DNA from: Rhodothermales bacterium
GTDB taxonomy: Bacteria; Bacteroidota; Rhodothermia; Rhodothermales; Bin80
Assembly: GCA_958296045.1 (NCBI GenBank)
Contig: CATQHT010000002.1
Coordinates: 558,001-622,000, forward strand
Direction: 5' to 3'
Length of the DNA: 64,000 nt
Shown: positions 18,738 through 28,474 of the stretch, one piece after another
Numbering within the stretch: position 1 is the stretch's first letter
Layout of the letters: every line of letters starts with the position of its first letter
Position numbers and translations under genes: made by a program
The notes under the pieces: model-generated
The model's database searches: none
Seen by the model: only the letters and a program-made list of their open reading frames with translations
What the model was told of the DNA's origin: nothing

Positions 18738-18937
18738 CCAATGTAGTGGAGTTGTCCAGAACTATTTCGCTTCTAAGCCGTATATTGACGCATGGGCACC
18801 CGATACCTGCACGCACACACGCATGTACATCCGCGCCAAGACACGCATCCTTAAATCAGGTGCCAAGGCCACCAGCTACGCGCTGGTCGAATGCCACCGT
18901 ATCAAGGGCGCTCGTAAACAGCGGACCGTCCTCAACC
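18738..18937 (+). mobile_element. IS1634-family element, 5'-end fragment
   Basis: Matches the 5' end of the IS1634 copy at 56243-56040 (opposite orientation). It includes the terminal repeat CCAATGTAGTGGA and the start of the transposase (YIRAKTRILKSGAKATSYAL, RIKGA-KQRTVLN). It stops abruptly at about 18937, where sequence of the ATPase pseudogene begins. Confidence 0.8.
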
Positions 18938-19916
18938 GTCGTCCGTCGATTTGGTGGAGAAGATCAACCGGGAGGGGTTCGTCGAGAATGATGCGTGTGC
19001 GCGTTTACGCAAAATTGAGCTGGGGGCGCTTGGGGTGATGGAGGCGGAAAGGTGAATTGATAAGAAGAGGGTTAGGCAGCGCCTCGAAAAGGCGTCGGAC
19101 CCCGATGCGCCTCGAATCGAAAAGCCCATCCGGGAGCTACGGTAAACTCTGAATAACCAGGGTGCCAGGGAGGCATTTGAACCGTACATCGCGATGATTG
19201 AACAGAAGTATATTGAGATGCAGGAGACGCGGCTTGTTCCCGGTATGTCAGGTCTTAACCACGCTGTTGTATTCCACGAAGTCGAACGAGGTGTTCGCGT
19301 ATTGCATTGGGTCATCGTCGAGGATAAGGACTTGGAAGACGCTGCCCGCCAGGCCCAGGAATTGATGCGAGTTCTGGACGGATTCACCACACTGTTGCGA
19401 CGAGACAGCAAACGATACCACAACGTTAGCAGACTCGTGGGGGCGGCGCACCGATTCAATGTCTCGCGGTTCCGATACCACCGCATCCGCTTTGATAGTC
19501 CATTGTTGGATGGCGAGGGTGACTTCGAATCCCGATTCAGGTTCAACCTCGTTCTGGGAGCCCTGAACAACGTGATCGACAACGCGCTATATTGGATCCG
19601 TGCGAGATGGCCGGAATCTTCCAACGATCACGCGGCGGACAGGCACTTGTTCGTGGGTGCATTTCACGGCTTTGAATACGGACCGGCTCTTGTCGTGGCC
19701 GACAGTGGAGGAGGGGTCCAGGACACCCCTGCGGACATTGTATATCCGTTCTTCACACGCAAACCCGACGGCATGGGGCTTGGTCTTTATTATGCGAATC
19801 TGGTGATGGAAATCAACAGCGGCCAACTTGCGTTCCCACAGCGAGGTGAAGTGGAGGTCCCGAAGGGGTGCGATGGAGCCGAGGTCGCGATGATCTTTAA
19901 GAAAGGGCAGAGCTAG
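18938..19916 (+). pseudogene. GHKL (histidine-kinase-like) ATPase, 5'-truncated with in-frame stops
   Basis: The frame starting near 18950 reads VEKINREGFVENDACARLRK and continues to the GHKL domain. It is broken by TGA (about 19053) and TAA (about 19144). The remaining open part (from 19194, 240 residues) has LNHAVVFHEV where kinases have their H-box region, NNVIDNALYWI (N-box), VVADSGGGV (G1) and KPDGMGLGLYYANLVME (G2). Such stand-alone GHKL ATPases occur in mobile defence-type loci, but this one lacks its N-terminus, which was replaced by an IS1634 remnant. The 3' end abuts an IstB remnant. Confidence 0.7.
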
Positions 19917-20090
19917 GTCCCTGTGGAACAGTGGCACGACTCCATGGAAGATTCTACCTTGGCCCACCCCCATTCTTGACCGACTGGTTCACAATGCGCA
20001 CCGCATCTCACTCAAGGGTGAATCCCTGCGCAAAACGGACGCCCCGCGGAGTTTCAAACCCTTCAATCAGCCATGACACATGCACATGTG
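19917..20090 (+). pseudogene. IstB (IS21 helper ATPase) C-terminal remnant
   Basis: PVEQWHDSMEDSTLAHP followed, after a one-base shift, by ILDRLVHNAHRISLKGESLR. This is the closing part of IstB and is similar to the end of the intact IstB at 25134. No other part of the element remains here. Confidence 0.75.
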
Positions 20091-20258
20091 TGAATAAGCC
20101 GATTTCTTGCCCCTGAAGCAAGACTTAGGGTGGCGCGCTTGAAGCCGGAATTGGTGGCGCAGTTGATTGGAATAGGCAATAGATTGCCGCATCGAGTCGA
20201 TATCCCTCGATCAGGTGCTCCCAGGATCTAGCTGCGCCTTAGCGAGAAATGGAGCCGG

Positions 20259-22010
20259 TCACTTATCGTGGGTCCGATCGAACGGTCGGTACTCCACTAA
20301 GGCCGACCGCCCGATGATGTCAATGATGGAGATCGTCATCTCGACGCCGTACGCGTCCGTTAGCCTCAATGGTTTACCCAGCCGGAAAGAGACCGGCTGC
20401 TGTCTTCCCTCATCAATAGCGATGTTGTCGCCGTACAGGTACGTTCGGTCGGAGATATCGCGTATCGGGTTTAGCCGTCCGTGCAGCCCGGGGACATTCC
20501 CAGTTGCATTCGGAAATATGACCGCGCCTCCAGCTGTGAGTGGAGCTAATTCCAGTAATAAGCCGCCCTGGCGTGGCGTCCACTCCCGTGCCAGCCCAGC
20601 ACCATATCTAGGTACCGCAGCGTACACGGTCATCGGCAGGTGCGTCGTATACAGATCGAATTCCGCTTCACCTGCCTCGTTGGTGGTTGCCCGTTGCCAA
20701 GTCTTGTTCGGAAAGAGTGCCAGGACGTCGACGCCGACGAGGGGTTCACCCTCGGAGTGCACTGCGATCGTCGCGTCTGACGGTGCGAGTTCGAGTTTGG
20801 CGGCCGGAATGATCAAGACTAGATTCGATTCATTGATGACTCTGTACTCCGGTTCAATGCCAGCGGTCTCGCGGGTCTTCTTGCGGATGATTGAGACGCC
20901 GTCCCCTCGTCGTTCCATCATGTATTGGCGATGGTTAGACCCGGGCACTGCGCTAACGGGGATTCGTCCGAATACGGAAGCGAGGACTTCGTTGCGGGTA
21001 GCCTGGCTCGAGTCCATGCCGTCTATTGTCATCCCATTTGGAAGCTGACCGGGCGAATCGATTTCCAGTCGGTTCTTGAACATCGACAGTCTGATGCACC
21101 TGGACGACATCGAATAGTCGCGGTGAACAACAGCGTTGACCACTGCTTCAAACACCGCTGTTTTGCTGTATTGCGGAATATCTTCGCGGGCCGGTGTCTT
21201 TCGTGCCGAGACGCGCATGTTGCGAACTACGAATTTCACTGCATCGGCGATCTGGGCGGGTAGCGGCCCTTCAATATCCTGCGCGTCCAATTGGCGGGAG
21301 GCGCGATCCTTGCCACGATACAGGGTTGCTACGATCTTGGCTTGCTGCAGCCAATCTTTGGGAGAGTCAGTGCAAAGTAGCACGCCTGCGACCGTAGCTC
21401 GGTCCACGTTGGATTCATCAGACGCCAGCAGCCTTAGGTTCATCAATGCCCGGCGAGGGTCGGTCGCTCCCGTAGCACTAAGCAGTGGTTCCCACAGGCG
21501 CTCATTAAGGGTGTGGAATCCGGTATGAGGAACAACCTGGCGGTCGAACCAAAGATAACGGCTCTGAGCACGTCTTTGCGCCAGCCGCAGACGTTCGTCA
21601 CCTCCAAGGCGGCGTTTGGTTGCGCCGACCCGGATGAAAGCGCGACCGGCACGCTCGTGCACGGAATCGCCCCGAGGTACATCCACGAGTACGAAAGCTT
21701 TTCCGTCAAGCTCTCGATGATAAACGTTGATGCGGAGGACAGGATCTACGGCATCGGTGCTTACCTCAACCAGTAGTTGGTCGACGGTGGCCATCTGCTT
21801 CGTAGACATCCCCTGAAGCTGTCCGCCGTCGGAGACCCCGCAAAGAAGCATGCCTCCGTTCGCGTTTGCGAACGCTGTCATCTCATCGGCGAGGTCTTCA
21901 CGCCGGGGGCTCGTCGGGCGGTCGCCACTGAATTCGATTTGCTTGAACTCCCAGCCGCTGTCCTCGCCTAGTCGTAAACGCTGGCGGATCTCCGCATCGG
22001 TCATGTTCAT
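20259..22010 (-). CDS. Schlafen/AlbA_2-type ATP-binding protein of a type I modification locus
   Basis: A 583-residue protein with three parts. The AlbA_2 (Schlafen) domain lies at residues about 5-130 (DSGWEFKQIEF, EMTAFANANGGMLLCGV, FIRVGATKRRL). A GHKL-like ATPase region lies at about 260-400 (VFEAVVNAVVHRDYS, RLEIDSPGQLPNGM, SIIRKKTRETAG). A C-terminal beta-rich portion (about 410-583) is unassigned. Such proteins are often encoded between hsdM and hsdS/hsdR of type I restriction systems. Here its ATG overlaps the TGA of the hsdM remnant in ATGA (22007-22010), so translation was coupled. No hsdS or hsdR is seen. The ORF itself is intact, so it may persist without its system. Confidence 0.8.
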   Translation of the reverse strand: MNMTDAEIRQRLRLGEDSGWEFKQIEFSGDRPTSPRREDLADEMTAFANANGGMLLCGVSDGGQLQGMSTKQMATVDQLLVEVSTDAVDPVLRINVYHRELDGKAFVLVDVPRGDSVHERAGRAFIRVGATKRRLGGDERLRLAQRRAQSRYLWFDRQVVPHTGFHTLNERLWEPLLSATGATDPRRALMNLRLLASDESNVDRATVAGVLLCTDSPKDWLQQAKIVATLYRGKDRASRQLDAQDIEGPLPAQIADAVKFVVRNMRVSARKTPAREDIPQYSKTAVFEAVVNAVVHRDYSMSSRCIRLSMFKNRLEIDSPGQLPNGMTIDGMDSSQATRNEVLASVFGRIPVSAVPGSNHRQYMMERRGDGVSIIRKKTRETAGIEPEYRVINESNLVLIIPAAKLELAPSDATIAVHSEGEPLVGVDVLALFPNKTWQRATTNEAGEAEFDLYTTHLPMTVYAAVPRYGAGLAREWTPRQGGLLLELAPLTAGGAVIFPNATGNVPGLHGRLNPIRDISDRTYLYGDNIAIDEGRQQPVSFRLGKPLRLTDAYGVEMTISIIDIIGRSALVEYRPFDRTHDK

Positions 22011-23545
22011 AAGAAACCTCCAGGCTTTACATGGCCCCTATCCCCAATGCCCAATACCATTAAGTTCTCGGCAATCGCCGCATCAAGCCGTGCGCCCTCG
22101 GCCCGCTGTTCGCCCGACTCCACGACCAATTGCATCATCTTCTCCTCGAAAGGTTCGCCATCGTCCTCTGGGAGTTTAACCACGACGAAGAGACTCGGCG
22201 CGAGGACATGGCCATGCCGCCTCGCATTGTCCTGCTTCGTGCACTCACAGAATCCGGGCATATCGGTGTAATAGTAATCTTATGGTCTTCGCTTGTGGCA
22301 GGAGTTCGCGATCAGGGCGGTCTCATCGCCTATCAATGCGCGATGCGTCCGATCTGCTATTCGTTCAAGCTTCCTCATGTGGATGAAAAGAATCCCTACA
22401 CGCCGGTTGCACCGGCACATCAGAATCCTCAGGCACGCCGGAATGTAGGCCAAATAGAAAAGCTGGCCCAGCAGCGCGGCCATGCACTCCACAAGCCCCG
22501 CCCCGATCAGGTTTTTACGAATCTTGCCTTTGCTGGCTTGACTTGACGACACGGACGTGTAGGTCAGCACGAATCCCAACCCACCCTTTGGCATGAAGTG
22601 GACAACTAGGTGCTGAGCCCAGGTGACGTTGGCGTTGCCCTTCGGCGGGGCGCCGAAGAGCCAGCGCTTGCCCCCGGCCAGTTGCTCGCCTCCGCAGCCC
22701 AAGATGTTGAACAGGGGGTTAGCAAAAATGATTTCCGCTTTCTGGTCTGAATGGAGGTAGCTGTGGAAGCTGTCGCCGTGGGCGATCTTTTCTCCGATGG
22801 CTAGGTTCACGTTGGTGAGCTGCCCGGTCGTGAATACTGATACCTTACCGTAAATCGAGATATCGCTCCGCGCGTTATCGCCGTTAGCGTGGGCGCGGAC
22901 GAATCCGACCGACTGCTTGAGCATATACGAAGAGCCGCAGAAGGGATCGCAGGCCAGTGCCCGTGAGGGCTCAAACATTTTGATAAGCCGCCAGAGGGCG
23001 CAGCGAGGGCTGCAGAACTCGCCACCCCTCTTCTCCGCGGTGATTGCGAATTGCGGGAGGAAGCACTTGTGCACAAGTCGGAGCATGTGCTTGGAGCAGG
23101 CTACGGCATCCCTGGTATGGGTGTTGCACACCGTGTTGATCAACTGGACCAAGCGATGCTTGCCCAGCACAGGCTACGCACGGTGTTTGGGCAGCACCTC
23201 CTTCAGAGGCGAGTTGCCCCGCTCGCTGGCTGCCATGGCCCGATTTACGTTTTGGTCGATGGTAGGCTGCTGGAGTTCGGCCTTCAGCTGTGCTCAGCGG
23301 GCCTCCGCTGGTGCCCAGAAGATGTTATCCGCGATGCACTCGTTGCGGTCCTTCGGCCTAGTTGGCTAGCAGCCGCGTGCGGTGCTTCTCAATGGCGTCC
23401 GAGATGTACTTGAGGAAGTTGATTCCCTGCACGACATGCTGGTACTTAGCAGCGTCCAACGAGCCACGGAGCGTATCGGCCTTCGCCGACAACTCGGCCT
23501 CGTAGCCGGCTGTCGCGCTGTGGCCAGACTGCGGGTCTATCGTTG
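22007..23545 (-). pseudogene. hsdM: Type I restriction-modification DNA methyltransferase HsdM, decayed
   Basis: HsdM pieces occur in order. The N-terminal segment is [20 protein letters not shown] then [15 protein letters not shown] (about 23525-23395). The SAM-binding region and methylase body lie in the frame 23170-22280 (RSDISIYG, GDSFHSYLH, GGEQLAGGKRW). The C-terminal helix is SGEQRAEGARLDAAIAENL (about 22150-22030). The catalytic motif is FANPLFN instead of NPPF, and the glycine-rich motif is CDPFCGSSYM. Frames are shifted and no good start codon is left, so the enzyme is inactive. The gene order hsdM then AlbA_2 protein marks a former type I system. Confidence 0.75.
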
Positions 23546-24015
23546 CTGTCGTGGTTCACATTATTCGCTGTATGACGAACCTGGGAAGGTGATCTCGTAA
23601 GATACGAATTGGCGTCTGACCAGCCGTCGAAGACCTCGATGATGGCAGGGTATCCTTTGCCTTGGCGTAAGGGTGCTGCGCGGGAGCCGCCTAGTGCACC
23701 GTTACTCATTGATTTGTGGGTGGAAGTAGTTGAGCTTGTAATGGCCACCGTGATTGGTTATGTGCCAGTAAATACCGCGCTGAAAGACATCGGCAGCGTC
23801 ATGCATGGTGCTCGGCCAAGAGATGCCGATGCAGACCCACGCCATTTAGCTGCTATAAGTGAAGATCCAACAGGACCGCTACATCGGAACACGTAGCAAC
23901 AAGGCCTCCGCTTATAGATCGCGGTAGTGTATCATAACGTTATGTTGATTACGGTATTACATGATAGACATATCTTCTACATGTGAGAATGCCACATGCA
24001 GGCTCCTTTTCTGCG
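23546..24015. other. No clear gene; contains a 12-bp palindrome
   Basis: About 470 bases between the hsdM remnant and an IS110 remnant. Open frames on both strands (for example 23609-23896 plus) show no family resemblance. CATAACGTTATG at 23933-23944 is a perfect palindrome inside an AT-rich patch and might be an operator of a lost gene. Confidence 0.4.
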
Positions 24016-24931
24016 TCATCCGTTTGAGTGAGCTGCCGCTACCCGGTCTGGATCAAAGACGGTGGCATTTCGCAGCATGGCACACGCAACAAGCAGTAAT
24101 CGGTCTCCTACGGTGCGCAGTGCTCGGGCGTGTGAATGGCCGCGGGCGCGCAAGGCTCTGTACCTTGCATTGCTTACGGGATCCCGCTGGGCGGCCACTC
24201 TACTCCAATGGTAGACTGCGTTTACCAGACCGCTGTGACAAGCCCGGCGACGGACGACGTATCGCTTCTTTCCAGATCGTCGGGTAACCGGTACAACGCC
24301 GCACAAGCAGCGGAGAGCTCGATAATCCCGAGCTTACAGTGCACCAGACGCTTCGGAAAGCAGGGTGGCAAGGACTACGGGACCAACGCCCGGCAGCGAG
24401 GAGAGAATGGTAGCATCCGGCAAAGTATCGGGCTTTTCCGGCGTGGACTCGCCATCGGCGGGCTCGGCACGGGCCTTGAGTGAATCAAGTTTGGCTTGAA
24501 TCTTCTGCTCTACCGCGGTCAACTCCTCTCTAACCAGGTCGACCCTCCGTACGAGGGAACCGATATAGGAGGTTGCAGACGCCGTAACTCCCTCAGGTAC
24601 GGTAAGAGGTTTGGACCGAAGGATGTCGATGACCTGCCTTGCTGTGAAGCGTCGGATACGGTGCTTTTTGAGAAGTTTAACAACGGTGGACATCCTAATG
24701 CGGCGGGCCCGCTTAGGCGTGGGCGCACGATCCCAGAGCTCCAAGACCCAGGCGGCAGCAAGATCTGCCTTAAGTTCAAGGAACTGCGGGTAATAGCGCC
24801 AGAGCTGCTGACGGATCTGGTTGGTCAGCCTAGTACGCTCCTTTTTGAGGTCCTCGGCCCTGCGCGAGCAATCACGAAGCTCAATAACGGTGTCATCGAG
24901 TGGGGCGATGCTGCGTAATCCGACGAATTCG
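24016..24931 (-). pseudogene. IS110-family transposase, N-terminus missing and one internal stop
   Basis: The minus strand carries the middle and C-terminal parts of an IS110 transposase: LKKERTRLTNQIRQQLW, the Tnp20 segment LSSLPGVGPVVLATLL, then after a TAA at 24334 the remainder (VTRRSGKKRYVV, NAVYHWSRVAA, RARGHSHARALR). Reading through the TAA keeps the frame, so a single nonsense change separates the parts. The 5' part, including the DEDD catalytic domain, is cut off exactly at the end of the IS21 element (24932). Confidence 0.8.
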
Positions 24932-24940
24932 TGCACCCAA

Positions 24941-25049
24941 TCCGATCCAAACTGGACACCCATTCCGATCCAAACTGGACACCCATTCCGATCCAAACTG
25001 GACGGGTAATCCGAGGTAAGCTGGACAGTGAATCCGATCCAAACTGGAC
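24941..25049. repeat. Left-end iterons of the IS21 element, five units of 23 bp
   Basis: The 17-base unit TCCGATCCAAACTGGAC starts at 24941, 24964, 24987 and 25033. A variant (TCCGAGGTAAGCTGGAC) starts at 25010. Spacing is exactly 23 bases. In IS21 such repeats bind the transposase. Confidence 0.85.
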
Positions 25050-25133
25050 ACCCGCGCTGGAGGTTGTTCAGCCGTGTTTTGATGGTGACGTAAGCTGCCA
25101 TGCCTTGTGGTTGCTGGGAGTTTCTGGTTAGAA

Positions 25134-25898
25134 TCAAGATGAGTCTTCCGGGTTTTCCGGCACGTTCACGTTAGCCATTTGCTTACGCATCGAGTCGCCG
25201 GTCAGCTGGATGCGGTGCGCGTTGTGGACGAGGCGATCCAGGATAGCATCGGCGAGCGTAGGATTTTCCATGGCCTGATGCCAGCGTTCCACCGGGAGCT
25301 GGCTGGTAGCAATGGTGGAGCTGACCTGGTGTCGGTCATCCAAGATTTCCAGCAGATCATCTTGCTGTGCACTGGTGAGTTTTTTCAGCCCCCAATTATC
25401 AACAACCAGCACGCTAAGCCGCGACAACGTACGCAGCAGCTTCAGGAGCCGGCCCTCTGCTCGCGCCAGCGCAACGTCTTCGAGCATTCGTTGCAACCGG
25501 AAATAGCGCACTTTAAAGCCTTTCAGGCAGGCGGTGTGGGCCAGCGCACAGGCAATATAACTCTTACCCACGCCGGTGGGGCCGGTGATGATCACGTTCT
25601 GCTTTTGGCGTATCCAGTCGCATCCGGCCAAATACAGCATGAGGCGACGGTCCAGTCCGCGATGCATGCGATAGTCTATGTCCTGCATACACGCCTGTTG
25701 CCGTAGCCGAGCGCGGCGAAGCCGTGACTTCAATCGAATGCTTTCACGCCGGTTGGCTTCGCGATCCACCAGCTCACCGAGGCGGTCCATGAATGCCACC
25801 TGCTCAATGCCAGGATGGTTTAGCTGATCGCGCAAAGCGTCGGCCATGCCATAGAAGCGAAGCTTCTCGAGCTGCTCTATCGTTGGGTGTGTCAACAT
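25134..25898 (-). CDS. istB: IstB helper ATPase of IS21 element
   Basis: An AAA+ ATPase that assists IstA in target capture and transposition. Walker A is GPTGVGKSYIACALAH and Walker B is LSVLVVDNWGL. The arginine-rich end (LDRLVHNAHRIQLTGDSMRK) is typical. The start at 25898 (MLTHPTIEQLEKL) follows the istA stop at 25903 by 4 bases; a longer frame to 26012 would overlap istA. Length of 254 residues is normal. Walker B shows DN where most IstB proteins have DD or DE. Confidence 0.9.
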   Translation of the reverse strand: MLTHPTIEQLEKLRFYGMADALRDQLNHPGIEQVAFMDRLGELVDREANRRESIRLKSRLRRARLRQQACMQDIDYRMHRGLDRRLMLYLAGCDWIRQKQNVIITGPTGVGKSYIACALAHTACLKGFKVRYFRLQRMLEDVALARAEGRLLKLLRTLSRLSVLVVDNWGLKKLTSAQQDDLLEILDDRHQVSSTIATSQLPVERWHQAMENPTLADAILDRLVHNAHRIQLTGDSMRKQMANVNVPENPEDSS

Positions 25899-25902
25899 GG
25901 AA

Positions 25903-27435
25903 CTAAGCGTTGTTGTCAGGGGGGTCGGCGTAGTACTGGGCACCGCGGATGTTGTCGTGCATGATGGGCGGGTCCTCCTCTGCCTGGTACAGGGTAAGCC
26001 GCTCAATGCCACGTTTCAGAACATTAGCGATGCTGCTTGTGCGGAAGATCTGGTGCACTAATGCCCACTTGCAGGCCGCCTCGATGTGCTCGCGCGGATA
26101 GGCGCGCTTAAGGTCCAGGAGCCCCCTGACCGAGCGGAAGCCCTGCTCAGGATGCCTGCGGCGCTCTATGATGGTCAACGCCACCTTCTCCGTGTTCGGA
26201 CCGATCTGCGCGGCACGCTCAAGCAGGCGATGCTGCTGGGCGTACTCCTGATGATTCGAAGGCATATGCTCTGGATGTGTGCTCCATCCGTAGACCTTGG
26301 GGCATAACATGTGAGATGCTATACGTTGGTTGCCAAGGTATATCTCCACGGTAGCCTCCCCCACGCATACATTCACCTTGCGCCGGACATGCCGATACGG
26401 GACGCTGTAGAACCGCTTGTTCACCGCCACGTGATAATCAAAGCTCACCGTGGCCACTTTCCACTCCCTATACTCAAAGGGCTTCGAGGGTAAAGGGCGC
26501 ATCGCGGGCAAATCCACCGCCTCAAACTGACTGCGACGGCTCCCTTCGCGCTTCTGAAAAGGAGTATCATTCAGGGTAACCAACCCCTTCGCAATCCGCT
26601 CATTGAGCATATCTAGCGTGAGGTAAGGGACCGTACCCAAGGCGGCCAGAATCCACTGCTCCACTACTTTGACCGCAGATTCGACTTTGGCCTTATCCCT
26701 TGGTTTTCTCGCGCGAGCCGGCAGCGCTACCAGATCGTAATGCTCGCACATCTCCTGGTAGGTAGGATTGATTTCCGGATCGTAACGGTGCGCCTTCTTG
26801 ACTGCCGCCTTCAAGTTGTCAGGCACCACCGCCGCCGGTACCGCACCGAAAAACTCAAAGGCCCGACGATGTGCGCCAATAAAGCTCCTCAGCGTCTGGT
26901 CTCCGGTGGCCTCCGCATACGTGTAACTGGAAAAACCCATCGTGGCCACAAAGACCTGAGCTGGCTTCGGCTGATCACGCACCTTTATCGTCATGCCCGC
27001 AAAGTCCACATAGAGCTTCTCACCCGCCTTGTGGTGCAGATGCATGGTCACCTGCGTGCGGTGGCGCCAAGCACGATATAGGTCACAGAAACGACTGTAG
27101 CCGTAGCCGTCTGGATACGTTGCACGGTAGGACTGCCAAACCAACTTCAGCGTCATGCTCGACCGCGACATCTTCCGATGCACCTCCTCCCACCTTGGCT
27201 CAGACTTGTGGCGCACAGAAGCCTCCGCATACAGGCGTGACTCCAAACCATGATCATCCAAATCCTCCGGCAGAGGCCAGGACAGACCCGCATGCTTTGC
27301 ACGCTCCAAATACGCGCTCACCGTACTGGCTGAAACGGACAGACACTTCGCAATCTTACGATTGCTATACCCCTCCCGGAAATGCAGCCGAAGCACGTCC
27401 CTAATCGCCCGCATAGACACTCGCTTGTTTGACAT
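25903..27435 (-). CDS. istA: IstA transposase of IS21 element
   Basis: A DDE transposase of about 510 residues from the ATG at 27435 (MSNKRVSMRAIRDVL). It has an N-terminal helix-turn-helix (GYSNRKIAKCLSVSASTVSAYL, residues about 17-38) and an rve integrase core with LYVDFAGMT (first D), AVVPDNLKAAV (second D) and RKPRDKAKVESAV (E). A C-terminal beta domain follows. The gene is intact and followed directly by istB. Confidence 0.9.
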   Translation of the reverse strand: MSNKRVSMRAIRDVLRLHFREGYSNRKIAKCLSVSASTVSAYLERAKHAGLSWPLPEDLDDHGLESRLYAEASVRHKSEPRWEEVHRKMSRSSMTLKLVWQSYRATYPDGYGYSRFCDLYRAWRHRTQVTMHLHHKAGEKLYVDFAGMTIKVRDQPKPAQVFVATMGFSSYTYAEATGDQTLRSFIGAHRRAFEFFGAVPAAVVPDNLKAAVKKAHRYDPEINPTYQEMCEHYDLVALPARARKPRDKAKVESAVKVVEQWILAALGTVPYLTLDMLNERIAKGLVTLNDTPFQKREGSRRSQFEAVDLPAMRPLPSKPFEYREWKVATVSFDYHVAVNKRFYSVPYRHVRRKVNVCVGEATVEIYLGNQRIASHMLCPKVYGWSTHPEHMPSNHQEYAQQHRLLERAAQIGPNTEKVALTIIERRRHPEQGFRSVRGLLDLKRAYPREHIEAACKWALVHQIFRTSSIANVLKRGIERLTLYQAEEDPPIMHDNIRGAQYYADPPDNNA

Positions 27436-27586
27436 CAGAAACTCGGTTGGTGATTGAGTCCCTGATATTAAGCGGCTGACGGATCCCCTCCGATACCGCC
27501 ACTGCTCCACTGCCACCAGCCAAAACCACACACCTGTAAAGGCCTCTACTCAGCCCCGAGACAGGCGCCAGCAGCCCTCCACAAGT

Positions 27587-27695
27587 GTCCAGCTTACCTC
27601 GGATTACCCGTCCAGTTTGGATCGGAATGGGTGTCCAGTTTGGATCGGATTCACTGTCCAGCTTGCCTCGGATTACCCGTCCAGTTTGGATCGGA
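27587..27695. repeat. Right-end iterons of the IS21 element, five units of 23 bp
   Basis: The inverted form GTCCAGTTTGGATCGGA begins at 27610, 27633 and 27679. Variants with GCTTACC or GCTTGCC begin at 27587 and 27656. The 23-base spacing mirrors the left end. Confidence 0.85.
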
Positions 27696-27702
27696 TTATG
27701 CA

Positions 27703-28474
27703 CGTCTTCGAGGCGCTCGTACGTGATGGGGCTGTTGAAGCCCGCGTCGGCACGCACGATAATCCGTTCGGCGACGTGCTTTTGCCCTGCTTTCGCAATC
27801 CGGTGGATGAATTTATGGCTATCTCTTGCGTCATTCATAGCGCCAGGACGCAGTTCTGCTCCCAGCACATCCCCCGTGGGCCCGCATGTGGCCACCATAG
27901 GCAAATATATCCTGTGCCTATAGTGCGCATTATATTCGCTGCCTTCCTGCTTCCCGTACACTTCTACGGGATAGCTATCCACGTCGATGACCAGCTCCGG
28001 CACGCGCTTGCCTCCGTTGCGGGTGTATATCGTCTCCATTCCCAGCCGGGTGACCGTGTCGGACAGATGCTGGAGCTTGGGCTCTTCGCTGAGCTGGTCA
28101 ATAGTGCGTGACAGCGTCGGCTGCGAAGCTAAGCGGTGTTTGGCCTCTAGCACCTTTGCACCTCGCTGGTTACGGCAGGCCACGCGGAAGGCGGGGTCGT
28201 TCTTTAAGGCTTCCGCTGAGCGCAGACGATCCCATCCCTGCATGAACGACAGCAGCACCTGCTGCAGCAGCTCAGGCAGCGAGTGCCGGACACGGCGCTT
28301 GTCGCGGGAGTCCTTCAAGCCCTCCATCAGCATCGCAATCAAGCCCGTCAAGTCCAGCAGGCGACGACCAATAAAGGCGCCCGCATCGGACGTCACCTGA
28401 TCGGGCTTATCAAAACTCACCTTAACCGAGCGGTTGTGCGACGCGAACGTTTTCAACGTGTTGGATGCGGACAT
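27703..28474 (-). pseudogene. IS1380 transposase, C-terminus replaced by IS21 end
   Basis: The first roughly 257 residues match the intact transposase at 47207 exactly through INSPITYERLED as translated (FNSPITYERLED). The frame then runs into the IS21 iterons and ends at 27401 with unrelated residues. The first catalytic aspartate regions (VIDVDSYPVEVYG, VRADAGFNS) remain, but the last third, with the catalytic E, is missing. Confidence 0.9.

Larger units (their letters stand above)
24932..27702 (-). mobile_element. Complete IS21-family element (istA-istB)
   Basis: The ends read TGCACCCAATCCGATCC inward on the left and TGCATAATCCGATCC inward on the right. They enclose istA and istB plus iteron arrays at both ends. 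The length of 2.77 kb fits the family. The left flank is IS110 sequence and the right flank is IS1380 sequence, with no matching target duplication. Confidence 0.85.

Noticed and set aside
24941-25049. Regular 23-bp repeats that look CRISPR-like
   Set aside because: Spacers would be only 6 bases, the repeats are mirrored at the other end of an IS21 element, and no cas gene is near. They are transposase-binding iterons.
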